Origin: Amyelois transitella
Lineage: Eukaryota; Arthropoda; Insecta; Lepidoptera; Pyralidae
Assembly (NCBI RefSeq): GCF_032362555.1
Contig: NC_083516.1
Span: 10,131,001 to 10,195,000 of the forward strand
Direction of reading: 5' to 3'
Length of the DNA stretch: 64,000 nucleotides
Position 1 is the first letter of the stretch; each line of letters opens with the position of its first letter. The translations under genes were made by a program, and so were the position numbers. Shown piece after piece: positions 50,833 to 63,800 of the stretch. The notes below the pieces were generated by a model. It saw only the letters and a list, made by a program, of their open reading frames with translations, was not told the DNA's origin and ran no database searches.

Positions 50833-51173
50833 ACGTTCCACAAACAAAAACGGACTGTACAGATTTTTCGTTGAAATGTAACTTAATTTTTTTTATAAGC
50901 AGTTGAATGTTACGAAAGCGTGAAACGAGAAACTGTAACTTTTTTTTAAAACCACAAAAAAATATACACTCTAGTGATCTAATCTTTTTACGAAAAGCTA
51001 TTTTGTAACTTGTTGATATTTATTTATATTTATTATTTATTACCGTGGTTTAAACCATGCGAGGCGTAGAGGCATGCGCAAGCGCCGACGCCGCTAGTTC
51101 GTCAGAGACACGCCCCCCACCCCCGCACCGGTGACGGCGCCCGCGCATTCCTCTATCACCTCTTTTGCCATCT

Positions 51174-51179
51174 AATAAA
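51174..51179 (+). terminator. Distal Mhc poly(A) signal (AATAAA)
   Basis: AATAAA lies about 340 nt after the exon-19 stop, followed by T-rich DNA (GTGTTTTTTTT at about 51210). It is the best candidate for the end of the long transcript. Confidence 0.6.
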
Positions 51180-51832
51180 GCGATATCGTTGTCATAAAAT
51201 ACTATACTTGTGTTTTTTTTAAACCAAATTTTACCCTCTCCCACTCAAATTCCATGAAAAGTTGTTCCCTATATGTGAGATTTTCATGACTCGCTTACAT
51301 TCATAGAATTAATAATTTAGAATTGGCGCCGGGAATCACACGGCACCAATAAAAACAATCGTGGGAATTCACACTTTGTTGTGGTCACGGCTTTACAGAG
51401 CGGTCAAGTTAATGCTAAGTTATTCTAAATTATTCAGTGTCGGACTGTCGGCTTTGTCTGTCGTGTCAACCTTAAATAAACTTAAATAATATTCTAATTA
51501 ATTTCATTCAAAGTCAAGTGTTTAAACTGTTTTATAATTAAATGTAATAATAAAAGACAGATTTTAACTTTAATTTCGTAAATAAAAAAATAAAAAATAG
51601 TCTTGATCGAATTGGTGTTTAGTGAGTTTTTACTAAGGAATGTTCAATAACGTACCTAAAAAATAATAACTTGACAAATAAAAAATTAAATAAATAGCCT
51701 TCCTACTTATTTTGTACAAAATCCTAACAAGAATATCTGCTAACCTCGATTCTTATAATGTGCACATCGCGTGTACATCAATAACTAGTTTTTTTGATCA
51801 TAAAACAAAAAAGTTAAGTAACATCGCGTGAT

Positions 51833-54800
51833 ATGTTATTTTCCATACAAAAGTTTACTGACATAGTGACAATGTTTACAAGGTTATTTCTAGTGACAAT
51901 TTCAGTGACCACCGTTTTATGCGGGCAGTGTTACTGGAACTCTACACCTTATAAATATTTTGGCGGCAAAACTTTGTATGATGACGTGAGAGGCGACATA
52001 AGAAATGTGACTGAATTACATGGTAAGTGACTGTTATTATACAAAGTACCTATACAAAGTTTCATTAAAAGATAGATACATTTAGATACAAAACTGGTAT
52101 GTATTTTCAAAATATCTTACTCGTACCATATTTATTTTTGCAACAAAATCCTGAGATAGCCGTGTATTTACCGGCACCAATGAAAAAAGAATACGATCAC
52201 TCCATTTCTTTCAAATGGGTGTCGTAAAAGGCAACTAAGGGACAGGCTCATGAACTTGGCATTCATCTTTTAGGCGTAGGCTAGCAACCTGTCACTATTC
52301 GACTCGCAATTCTATCATTTAGCGAAACAGCTGTAAGTGGCCTATCAGTCTCTTCAAGAGTGTTGGCTCTGTCTACCCCGCGAGGGATATAGACGTGATT
52401 TTATGTGTGTATGTAACACCTGACAGTTATGAATGTAAATAAAGCGAAACTAGTATGCATGTATCGTAGCAAGTGAATTATGGTCCAGCGAGTCGGAGGT
52501 CTCAAAAAAAACCAAAATTTAAAATACTAATTTATTAAAAGAATGAAATTACAAGTTATAATTACGACTAATTACAAGTAAGTGCATGGGTCGAAGTGTG
52601 AAGCCCAAGTGGCCGAGGCGTCCGGTCTCCGGGCGGGCGTCGAGGCTTGCACGTGCTGCTGCGTCGGCACTTTACTTCACTTGCGCAATTCATTGCATCG
52701 GTGCCGTGTGCAATGATGTGACAGGTCAGCGGTCTTCCTATAGGACAATCCCGTAACACCTCCACCCTTAGAAACGCAACTATTTTAGGTTCTTTAACGA
52801 AAATGTTGCGTTCGATATTCTGTTTGCAGGGCTTGGGATGCTGTATATAGTTGTGGATCTGGAAGTTTCTTCAGTCTTCGGGATATCGTCTGTGGTTCCA
52901 GGATTCTGTCTTCGGTTCATATATTTGCGGCTTAATATAACCGTAGCTGCGACTGCAGTGATGCTCAGCAATACATATAATGGTACTGTAGTGTGGTATA
53001 GGGATGCTGTATTCACTTCGTCCATTTCCATGGGTTTCTGGGATAAAACTCTATCTTGAATGTTCCGAAGCATCTTCAGGTCGATAGAATTAAGAGTTAT
53101 CGCTGGCTGCGATGAGATGTGTAGGTCCGGGTTATCGGGGATGTTGAATATCTTGACGGGTTGTCCTTCGACGCGATCTTGAGAGTTGTAGATGGTGAAG
53201 TCATCTGTTTGAACTGAACACCGACGTGGAATAGTAATGAGATGGCTACGATGCAGAATTCGGTATTCATCTCGCTCACATGTAAATCGTACTTTGGTTG
53301 GCCGTGGAAGAGTTAGGATGTAATGTCTGTCATCCAACTTTTCTAGCGTCTCTCTTGTAAGATTGACGGTGATCTGCTGGCAGGAGTCGTCGATGGCCTG
53401 TCTGAAGATGAGTGTCTGGATACAGTCAGAATCCGATCTAATTTGCTGGTAAGTTGTTGGTTGACATAGGTATCGAGATTGTATCTTCGGGCATTCTGCC
53501 TCTATGTACATGTACTCTTTACCGTTGGTTGCTAGTAAAGGATGAGGGGGTATTAGGATTTGGTTATATTGGTTGGGTACTATAGGTAATTTATAAAGAT
53601 CATAGGTTTCTGTTGAAAGTATTGGAAACTTGAAAACTATAACTATTTGTCTATTCATATAATATGAACCTGCCTGTATGATATTATAATAGTCTCTTAA
53701 ATCTATATCTAATAATTGTTCGTTATTATATAATTCCTTAAGTTTTCTAATAATCTTACTTAAAATGTCGACTCTTAACATCGAGTGATGGACACTTGAT
53801 GTACGAGTGAACGCCAATATATCTTCTATTCTGCGTAATTCGTTTGAGAGTTCATCTATATTATTGGTGACGATCGATAAGAACTGAGCTAACTTAGCGT
53901 ATTTTATCAGATTGCTATTCTTATGGATCTCGTCGTCTAGAAGAATATTCAATGTATGGTTAAGTTTCTTTTGATTTTCTACTAGACTAACTAATACACT
54001 CGCATGATGAGCCATCCACTCCTTATTTAAGCTAACGTGGGTATTATAGTTACTAGCTAATTTCTTTTGATTGGTTTCAAGAGATTCAATGGCCTTATTA
54101 TAGTTTATAGCGTCTGTATAATCTAAATTTCCTGTTATACTTTTTATCATAGACCCTAGACCATCTACGAGACCTCTTCGTAAACGATGGGGTTCTAGAC
54201 TGTCCAGTTCGTATGTTGTTTTATTTAATTTGTTACTTAAGTAATCTACCTGGTGTTCAAATATTTGATAAGTATCATTAGGTAATCTAACTTTTAGTTC
54301 TACGATTTGGTGTTTAACAAGTTCAATATGTTTCTCAATGCTACTAAGCTCAATGTATTGTAGGAAGGAGTGGTCATGTGTTACTAGTCTAGTAGGTCCC
54401 AATTTGAAGGGCAAAAGTCCAGGTCCGTCTTCCAGGCTGTCAACTTGAACTTCTTGCGCTCGTGTCACGGTCAGAGTTAGGAGTAACCTGCAACAATTTT
54501 GCTGACTTGGGGATTCTTTTCAGTCTAACTTTTGCAATTGGGCCGCGCTTTTTAGAAGTATAGATATGGATCGGCAAATCCGCCAATACAGTATCTTGGG
54601 TATATCTTGGGGCTATCTTTTGCCTACTGGCTGAAGGGTTGGTTATAAAAACTTGTTGTTGGGGTTGGTATTCTATTTCCGGCTCGCGATTTTTATTTCG
54701 GTTCTCTATAATAGCCTCACGTTCAACGGTGGTAGAGTCATGTATTAGTTCGTACACTGTCTTCATTCGGTCTTTGTGTGTTTGTAGGTACTGTTGCATT

Positions 54801-57800
54801 AAGTGTCCAGTAACATCTATGTCTATGGGATCTCGGGGGTTAAAGTGGCCATTTATTAGATCATATGGTCTACACTTAGTAAAACTATGTACGGAACTAT
54901 TGTAAGCTATGAGAGCATAAGGCATTAGATTAACAATGGGCTCTGTTTTTTGTTGGATACTAAGAATACGGAGATGTTCAAGAAGGGTAGAATGGAATCG
55001 TTCTATGTTGCCATTATCACTAGGTGTATGGGCCAAGGTCTTGTGGTGTGTTATTTTATGTAATCTTACGAACTCTGAAAACATTTGGTTATTAAACTCT
55101 GGTCCCTGGTCGGTGACTATTGTTAAGGGAAGTCCATGATGGGTACAGAATGTTAGGAGCCCTTGTAGGATGCTGAGTGCTGTACCATCCCTAAGGATGT
55201 ATGCCTGTGCATATTTCGAGAAAACGTCAATGAAAGTTAGATATTTCTCGTTTTGGGCAGTGAAAAGATCCATATGGACTACTTCGAAGGGCTTAGACAC
55301 AGGTGGGACAAGATTAAATTGTGGCTTAACGGGGTTTCTGTCATATTTAGCCTGCCCGCATATGGTACATTCTCCTATAAATTTTGCGATGTGTTCTTTC
55401 ATCTTGGGCCAAAAGTAGCGATGAGAAAGGGACAAGAAACATTCATTTATACCACGATGGTTAGTTTTGCCATTGTGATAGTTGCTGATTATTTCTTGTT
55501 GCCTCAAGTACTGTTTGACATTCTCTATTTCACTTTTACAAAGTACAAGGTTCATAGCTGAATTTTTGAAATTATTTTGAATGATAGGTATGATTGAATA
55601 CATCGCAAGTGGGGGGTTTAACAACATACCAGTCTTAACTTTAGGATTTACATATTCTTTGACTGTATTAATAACTTCTTGTTCTAAATTTGATTCCGAA
55701 ATCTGTACTGAAACTCGGGTATGTGTATCAAATGGTTTAGTTACGACAGGTCGCTTTTTTACGTCACCTACGATAGTTATGACGAGCTGTCGGTGAAATT
55801 TATTAAGGGGTTCATCGGTAATGGGGACTTCTAATATCGGGTTCTCCTCACTGGTATGTACCGTGGCTGTTGTGGAACCCTGTAATGTCTGTGGTTTTTC
55901 TGATGGATTACCTATTATGGACTGTAGGTCGTCTAACAATTGGTCTAATTCTTCATTGTGAATTTCTACCCTAGACAGTGCGTCGGCGTTCGTATTGCTT
56001 TTGCCTTTTTTGTATATGACACTGAAATCGTACTCGCTTAATTTCAGTTTCCATCTTGTAAGCCGAGAATTGGGTTCACGCAGACTCATTAGCCACTGGA
56101 GTGGTTTATGATCTGTTAACACCTTAAATTTTCTACCAAACAAGTATGGCCTGAAATACTTGGTGGCCCAAACTATGGCTAATAGCTCTTTCTCTATTGT
56201 GCTATAGTTGGTCTCACTGGTATTAAGAGTACGAGACGCGTAGGATATAGGTTTGTCGGAACCTATGGGCCCTTGAGATAATATGGCTCCGATTGCGAAG
56301 TTACTTGCGTCTGTAGTCAGTATGAATTCTTTTTCAAAGTCAGGGTATTTAAGTATGGGGTCATTTGTCAGTAAGCTTTTACATGTCTCAAAACACTTAA
56401 CGTAAGCCGGATTATCAATTGATATTCTCTGACCTTTCTTAAGACAGTGGGTCATTGGCTTGGTTATACGGGCAAAATCTGGTATGAATTTTCGGTAGTA
56501 ACCGAGGAGGCCTAAAAATTGTTTGATTTCCTTACTGGTTTTGGGGATTGGATATTTAACTATTGCGGATATTTTATCGGGATTTGGCTTGATACCGTCA
56601 CGAGTTATGACGTGACCTAAATAGGCAGTCTCAAGCTTGAGGAACTCTGACTTGTCCATTTGTACTTTGAAGTTAGATTCCCTGAGTCTCTGAAAAACCT
56701 TTTCAAGGTTAAGGATGTGCTCTTGGAGAGAAGTACTAAAGACTATTATGTCGTCCAAGTATACCAGGCATATTTCATTTTGAAGGCCTCTAAGGACATT
56801 GTCCATCACTCTTTGAAAGGTTGATGGCGCATTTTTTAATCCCATCGGCATCCGAAGGAATTCAAAGTGCCCGTGCTCTACATTGAAGGCTGTTTTAGGT
56901 ATATCTTGTGGATTCATTTCGCATTGATAAAATCCGGACGCCAAATCAAGTGTAGTGAAGTATTGACACTTTCCTAGCTTGTCAAGTACGTCATTGATGT
57001 TCGGTATAGGGTACTTGTCGTCAATAGTCTTTTCGTTTAGTTTACGAAAATCGACAACTAAACGCCATTTTTGTTTGCCGGATGCATCTAATTTCTTGGG
57101 AACTACCCAGATGGGGGAGCTCCATGCAGACTCCGAGGGCCTTATTATTCCCTGATCTAACATTTTTTGAATTTGATCACGGACTTCTTGTCTGTGTATA
57201 AAGGGATACCTGTGGCTTTTAGTGTAGATCGGTACCTCATCCGTGGTTTTAATAGAATGTTTAACTTGATTGGTGAATGTCAAGGCTTCACCATCAATAT
57301 AAAATATATCTGAGTATTGTGAGCAAAGCTGTAGTAGGTTGGCTTTCTCTTCTGCGTTGAGGTGGTCTGTACGTAGACGCGACAGAACCTCTTGGGTTCG
57401 CTTAGACATGGGCTGCTGATCTATGCTAGCACTATCGACATTGAACAGTTCGGCATTCGCGGGTCTATCCAAAGATAATATAACATCGTGATCGGATGGG
57501 TTTTCAATTTCTATCACACCGCGATTGTTCTTAACTGAGGTTATACATTCATGAATTAGGCAGTTACACAATACTTGTTCCGGTATATAAGCATCACCGT
57601 CCCCTACATTGATAGGAAGTCTAAGTAACTTAGAAGATTTAGCTGGTATGATATCCTCGTAGAGGTTAACGTTGCGCGAGTTATACATTTTGATAGGGTT
57701 GGACGCGTTGCTAGTTACTATTATTAAGTCTTTAAGATCAAGTTTGGCTTCCCATTGGGTGAGCAAATCTAACCCTATTAATCCATCAAAGAACTCGTGA

Positions 57801-60800
57801 AAGTCATAAAGGAATAATGTAATGTCATTATCACAATTGAATTCTTGGAAACACGGTAAAGTTATAGAATGATCACTTTTAGAAGTACCGTGTATATTAG
57901 TTATTTGAAAGGGGTCATAATTCAATTGCACATGAGGGTAGTATTTCTTTGCTGCAATGGGACTAAGGAAAGATTGGTTTGCGCCAGTGTCCAATAGAAG
58001 TTTAAGAGGGGGATCAGTTATCTGCACATAGGGTAACTGTCGTTGTGTTTGCAGATTAACTTCTATTTTAACTTTTTTGTAAGGCTGGCTATCTGAAAAT
58101 CCTCAGCTTGGCTAGACGATGGCTGGGGAAGGTTATCTGTCTGTCCATTATAAGTCACTTCCGATATACTCGGTCCTTGTCCAGTATACAGGTTTTCGTC
58201 AAAAACATTATAGTTAGTCCTGTCGTAGTCAATAGGTTCAACGTAGTTATAGTTATTATAGTCACTATAGTCTGGTTCGTAATACACGGGGTAGTAATTA
58301 TAATCAGAATCATAAGCATAACACTCGTTCAGATTCACATCTCGAGATTTGAAATAATTTGTGGGAGGCGGATTGCCATGTTTGGTCCAGTCATGGCCAC
58401 TAGGTGGTAAAACTCTTGGTGTAAAATGATTAACGCCGCTCATAGGGCGAGGACCGGCATTATTATTAAAATTTCGATTTGGTAATCTGAACATATTACT
58501 ATTGGCATTATAATTTCGAGGTGGTGCTGCGAACATCTGTTGGGTGCGTGTAGGCATGCGAGGTGTAGTTTGATTGAGTTGGAATTGTGCATTAGGTTTA
58601 GGTTGATAATTATTAAAATTCTGACGAGGTGGAAATTGTGTCATAGGACCAAAGGTGAAAGGTTTAGGTATTTGAGGTAGTTGAGTTTGTGGCGATGGCG
58701 TTGGTGTCTGTACAGGTTTAGAGGCGGATGACCCTTGTAAGTTTTTAGGGAGTCCTTCATTACGTTGCTGTAAATACATAGTATTTAACTCCTCCTGAAC
58801 AAACTCCAATGCTTTCTCCATGCTCTCTGGACGCATGCACCTTATACGAGATCCCAAAGGTTCTTTGAGTCCGCGAACAAAAGCCTGCATTGTCAATTTT
58901 TTATACAGGTCTCTCTTAGCAGTTACGGTCGTGGGGATGCTTTCGTGTAAGGTTACAAACGTCATTATAGTGCTAAACAATGTCTGACACCTATCGTAGA
59001 ACTCTTGAGGAGAGCTATTACCTTGAACTTGCATAGCTAGATCGTTATACAAAGTGGTCTCATCTCTTTGGTCACTGAAATTATTAATAAGATGGTTTCT
59101 GATACCTAACCAATCGGATGGAATACCATTCGCATTTATAGTCAATGCGGCATTGCCCTTTATCTTGTTTAGTATGCCGTTAATCAAGAACAGATTGGTG
59201 AGGTGGTTATCCTCCGTCCAATAGGCTCCTACAATCTGATCGCATAATTGTATAAAGCGAGGCAGTGTATGAGGATTGCCATCAAAGTCAGGCGCCAATC
59301 GAAGGGCCTTAATTATAGTGTCAGGTTCAACATGCCCAGTGGACGGCTGTCCTAATGGTATTTGCTGCTGAGCCATTTCTACGCTATTACTATCTAAATC
59401 TAATGAATCTAAATCTCTATTACTATCAATAAAAGTGTCTCTAGCCTGCCTGGATGCAGAGCTATGAGGTAATTTACGAGGGTGAAAAATTTTGGAAGTT
59501 TACTACACTAGGAAATTAGGAAATAGGGAAAGCAACACCACGAATAAATTGTAGCGTACTTACAGTATCATGTCTCGATACCTGGTCCTTCTTGAGTGAT
59601 ATCGAAGATCGGATATCTCCTCCGCCCTCAGCTCGACGAGTAGAGATGAGTAGGTCAGCTCGACGAAGGTTCGAGAACCAGCTAGTCACGCGGGACTCGG
59701 GCTGAATTCCAGCGGAAATCTTGATCGCGATCGCGCACGCCTAGCTCGAGCCTACTACCAAGACTGCGCCAATTATGGTCCAGCGAGTCGGAGGTCTCAA
59801 AAAAAACCAAAATTTAAAATACTAATTTATTAAAAGAATGAAATTACAAGTTATAATTACGACTAATTACAAGTAAGTGCATGGGTCGAAGTGTGAAGCC
59901 CAAGTGGCCGAGGCGTCCGGTCTCCGGGCGGGCGTCGAGGCTTGCACGTGCTGCTGCGTCGGCACTTTACTTCACTTGCGCAATTCATTGCATCGGTGCC
60001 GTGTGCAATGATGTGACAGGTCAGCGGTCTTCCTATAGGACAATCCCGTAACAAGTGGAATACACTTACACCTAACAATGACGAACAAACATCGCGGTGT
60101 GACGTAAAGGTTTAGTCACACACGTCAAACAGGTCGGACGTTTTTCGTCACGCCCCGTCACCGGAATGAAAATCGCTAATACTTTGTTCTAAGTTTGTAC
60201 TGGCTAGTTTTTGCATTATAACATATTCAAATTCAAATTTTTTATTCATTATGATAGGATACTTCATACCGCTTAATAATTGTCTAAACATATGGTTTAA
60301 CAACATTGGTTGACGTAAAATAAATTACTTAAAACTAAGTTTACTGCCGCTTCCAAGGCGTCAGTGCAGAAGAAGCGGTAACAAACTGCACTGCAGCATT
60401 TTCTTCGACAACTTCACAATATCAATTAAACTAAGAATAGAATGTGGACGTATGAGGTGGACATATGATATACATACATATGCATAATCACGTCTATATT
60501 CTCTTGCGGGGTAGACAGAGCCAACAACAGTCTTGAAAATACTGATAGGCCACGTTCAGCTGTTTGGCTTAATGATAGAATTGAGATTGACAGGTTGCTA
60601 GACCATCGCCTACAAGAAGATCCCAAATTTATAAGCCTATCCCTTAGTCGCATTATCCTACTAATATTATAAATGCGAAAGTTTGTATGTCAGTATGGAT
60701 GTTTGTTACTCTTTCACGCAAGAACTACTGAACCGATTACGATAAAATTTGGTACGTAGGTAGCTGAAGACCCAGAATAAAATATAGGCTACTTTTTATC

Positions 60801-63800
60801 CCGGAGTGCCCGCGGGATTGATAGGGTTTCCATGCGGACGAAGTCGCGGGTGGCCTCTAGTTAAAATATATTTATACACACAAAAAAGGAAGTATGCAGA
60901 GATCGTGGCAAGTGGAAAGAGGCAGGCGTGATTTTATGTATGTATGTAGGTATGTTATACACACTAGTCTCTCTCTTGGTAAAGGGTCAGGTCAAGAGTA
61001 CCCGCAACCGATTAGCTTGCATGAAGAGAGTTATAAATGTGGATGAAGCGAAGGAAGTATGCAGAGATCGTGGCAAGTGGAAAGATGTAGTCTCTGCTAA
61101 CCCCTCCGGGAAAAAGGCGTGATTTTATGTATGTATGTATGTATGGGGCCTCTGTGGCGCAGCGGTACCCTTTTCTGTGACATCGGAGGTCCCGGGTTCG
61201 AATCCCGGCCAGGGCATGATGAGAAAAGAACTTTTTCTGATTAGCCTGGGTCTTGGATGTTTATCTATATAAGTATTTATTATAAAATATAATATCGTTG
61301 AGTTAGTATCTCGTAACACAAGTCTCGAACTTACTTCGAGGCTAACTCAATCAGTGTAATTTGTCCCATATATATTTATATTAATGTAGTCTCTCTTTCT
61401 CTGTCATCTCTCATCTCTGCTCAGTGTTTCGGGGCCCGGGGTCCACTTTCTGACATCTCTTTCTCCACTTGGTCCGGTTTTCGGCGTCCTCAGATTTCAG
61501 TCCATTGGCTCACATGTCATTTATTCACACTAGTATGTCAATTTAATTATTGATTTAAGAAAATATACGTATTTACGTTGCTTGGCGACGAGTGGATCAG
61601 TGCCCTTGCGGTCGTTGTCCACAAGATGGACAAATAATAATTATAAATCACTAGAAGCCGCCCGCAACTTCGTCCGCATGGAAACCCTATCAATCCCGCG
61701 GGAACTCCGGGATAAAAAGTAGCCTGTGTGTTATTGTGCGTCTTCAGCTACCTACATACCAAATTTCATCGTAATCGGTTCAGTAGTTTTTGTTTGATAG
61801 AGTAACAAACATCCATACTGACATCCTAACATACTCACAAACTTTCGCATTTATTAGTAGGGTTCTGTTCAAACAGTATACTTAAAAGTTTTTCAAATAC
61901 CTACGGATGTCATAACAATATACACACATACATTATAGTGAAATCCATATCCCTTGCGGGGTAGACTCATCGCCTACAAGAGGAATCCCATGTATATATT
62001 ATTATTATTTATTTATTTACGACAAAAATACAACGGTATATATATAGTCTATCCCTTAGTCGTTTTAACAACATCTACTGGAAAGAGATGGAGTGGTTCA
62101 ATTCTTTTTTATATTGTTGCCGGGAACCACACGGCATGAATGTAAGAATGTACGAATACATTTAATTATGACAAATAATAATAATTCATAGTTTAAATTT
62201 GGGGGAAATCCCGTTAGATGAAAATGAGTTATCATATTCCTCATGTCACCTTTTGTGATCATGTTATCTATATGACCTCTTGCAATTGTTATTTTTTTTT
62301 TAATATTATAATACATACGTACCCACATGCGGGGTAGATGTCCCGCAAGGAATATAGACGTGATTATGTCTAGTACGGAAAAGACGTGATAGAATTGAGA
62401 TTCAAATAGTGACAGTTTGCTAACCCATCGCCTAAAAAAGAATCCCAATTTTGTAAACCTATCCCTTAGTCACCTTTTACGACATTCATGGGAAAGAGAT
62501 GGCGTGGTCCAATTCTTTTTTTTATTGGTACTGGGAACCACACGGCAATATTTTAATATGCACCTATATGGACAAATCACACAGATTATCTACGCCCCGT
62601 GAATTGGAGACGTGTTATAGAAAACCTGAATATTAGCTATGTCTACCCCGTAAAGGATAAAAACGTGATATGTGTATATTTTTAATTTCTAGGGTGTCAA
62701 CCGATCAGTCTCTGGCTGCTTTCTCGGCACGGCTCCCGGAATCCTGGCGAGGCTAACATCAGACACATTAAAGACGCAATGAGAATAAGAGATGATATTT
62801 TGACGAGTCATTCTCAAGGGAGAGGGGAGTTATGTGATCAGGTAAGATACCGTTTTGGGTTAGAAAGAGTGTCAAGATTTATATACATAAGTAAGTAAAG
62901 TGCCGTGTGGTTCCCGGCACCAATACAAGAAAGAATAGGACCACTCCATCTCTTTCCAATGGATGTCGAAAAAGGCGACTAAGGGATAGGCTTATAAAAT
63001 TGCGATCCATTTTTTAGGCGATGGGCTAGCAACCTGTCACTATTTGGATCTCAATTCCATCATTAAGCCGAGCAGCTGAACGTGGCCATTCGGTCTTTTC
63101 GGGACTATTGGCTCTGTCTACCCTTTATTGTTCACTAAAGGAGTAACTACAATACAAATATAAAACATTAGTACAGTACAAAGGCGGGCTTATCCCTAAC
63201 TGGGATCTCTTCCAGCCAACCTGACAATAAGAGGATCACATACATACATATTGTTACGTCTATATTCCTTGCGGAGGAGACAGAGCCAACAGTCTTGGTA
63301 TGACTGAAAGGCCATTTATGTGGCTAAATGATGGAAATGAAATTCAAATTGTAACAGGTTACAAGCCCAACGCCTAAAAGTACAATCCCATGTTTATAAG
63401 TCTATCCCTTAGACGCCTTTTACGACATTGAATAAAAAATCAAAGAGGACCACCCTATGGTCCTATTCTTTCTTCTATTGGTGCCGGGAACCACACGGCA
63501 CATAAATATATTTAAAATAAAAAAAAAAAACAGAATATTGGAGGTGATTGGATACTTATATTGAATACTTTTTCATACAATTTTTTTTATATTATTAGAC
63601 GTATACTCATCAACTTAGTTTTTGACCAACTCATCTCCTCTTTTTCAACTTTAAAATTGTTACATTAAAAATGATATTCTTATATCTCCAGGATATAGCC
63701 GATTTGGAAGCGTGGAGATGGAATGATACAATAGATGCTACACCTTACTTCCTCACCTCCAGGGGTTACAGGGAATTGAGAGAAATGGCTGGAAGAATCA

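Larger units (their letters stand above)
52476..60053 (-). mobile_element. Errantivirus-like endogenous retrovirus (gypsy group, with env), antisense in MINPP-like intron 1
   Basis: Two 283-bp LTRs (52476-52758 and 59771-60053), identical by eye, flank gag, pol and env on the - strand. The 4-bp target duplication AGTG is at 52472-52475 and 60054-60057. Next to the 5' LTR lies a primer-binding site starting GGCGCAGTC, the type complementary to serine tRNA used by Drosophila 17.6/297-like elements. Next to the 3' LTR is the purine tract AAGGGTGGAGG. All three frames are open. This is the organisation of insect errantiviruses, which can behave as retroviruses. Identical LTRs imply a young insertion. 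Confidence 0.94.

Noticed and set aside
61145..61216. A tRNA gene on the + strand (A-box and B-box present)
   Set aside because: The same sequence heads at least six dispersed copies with a common 170-bp body and decayed arms, so it is a SINE head, not a functional tRNA gene.
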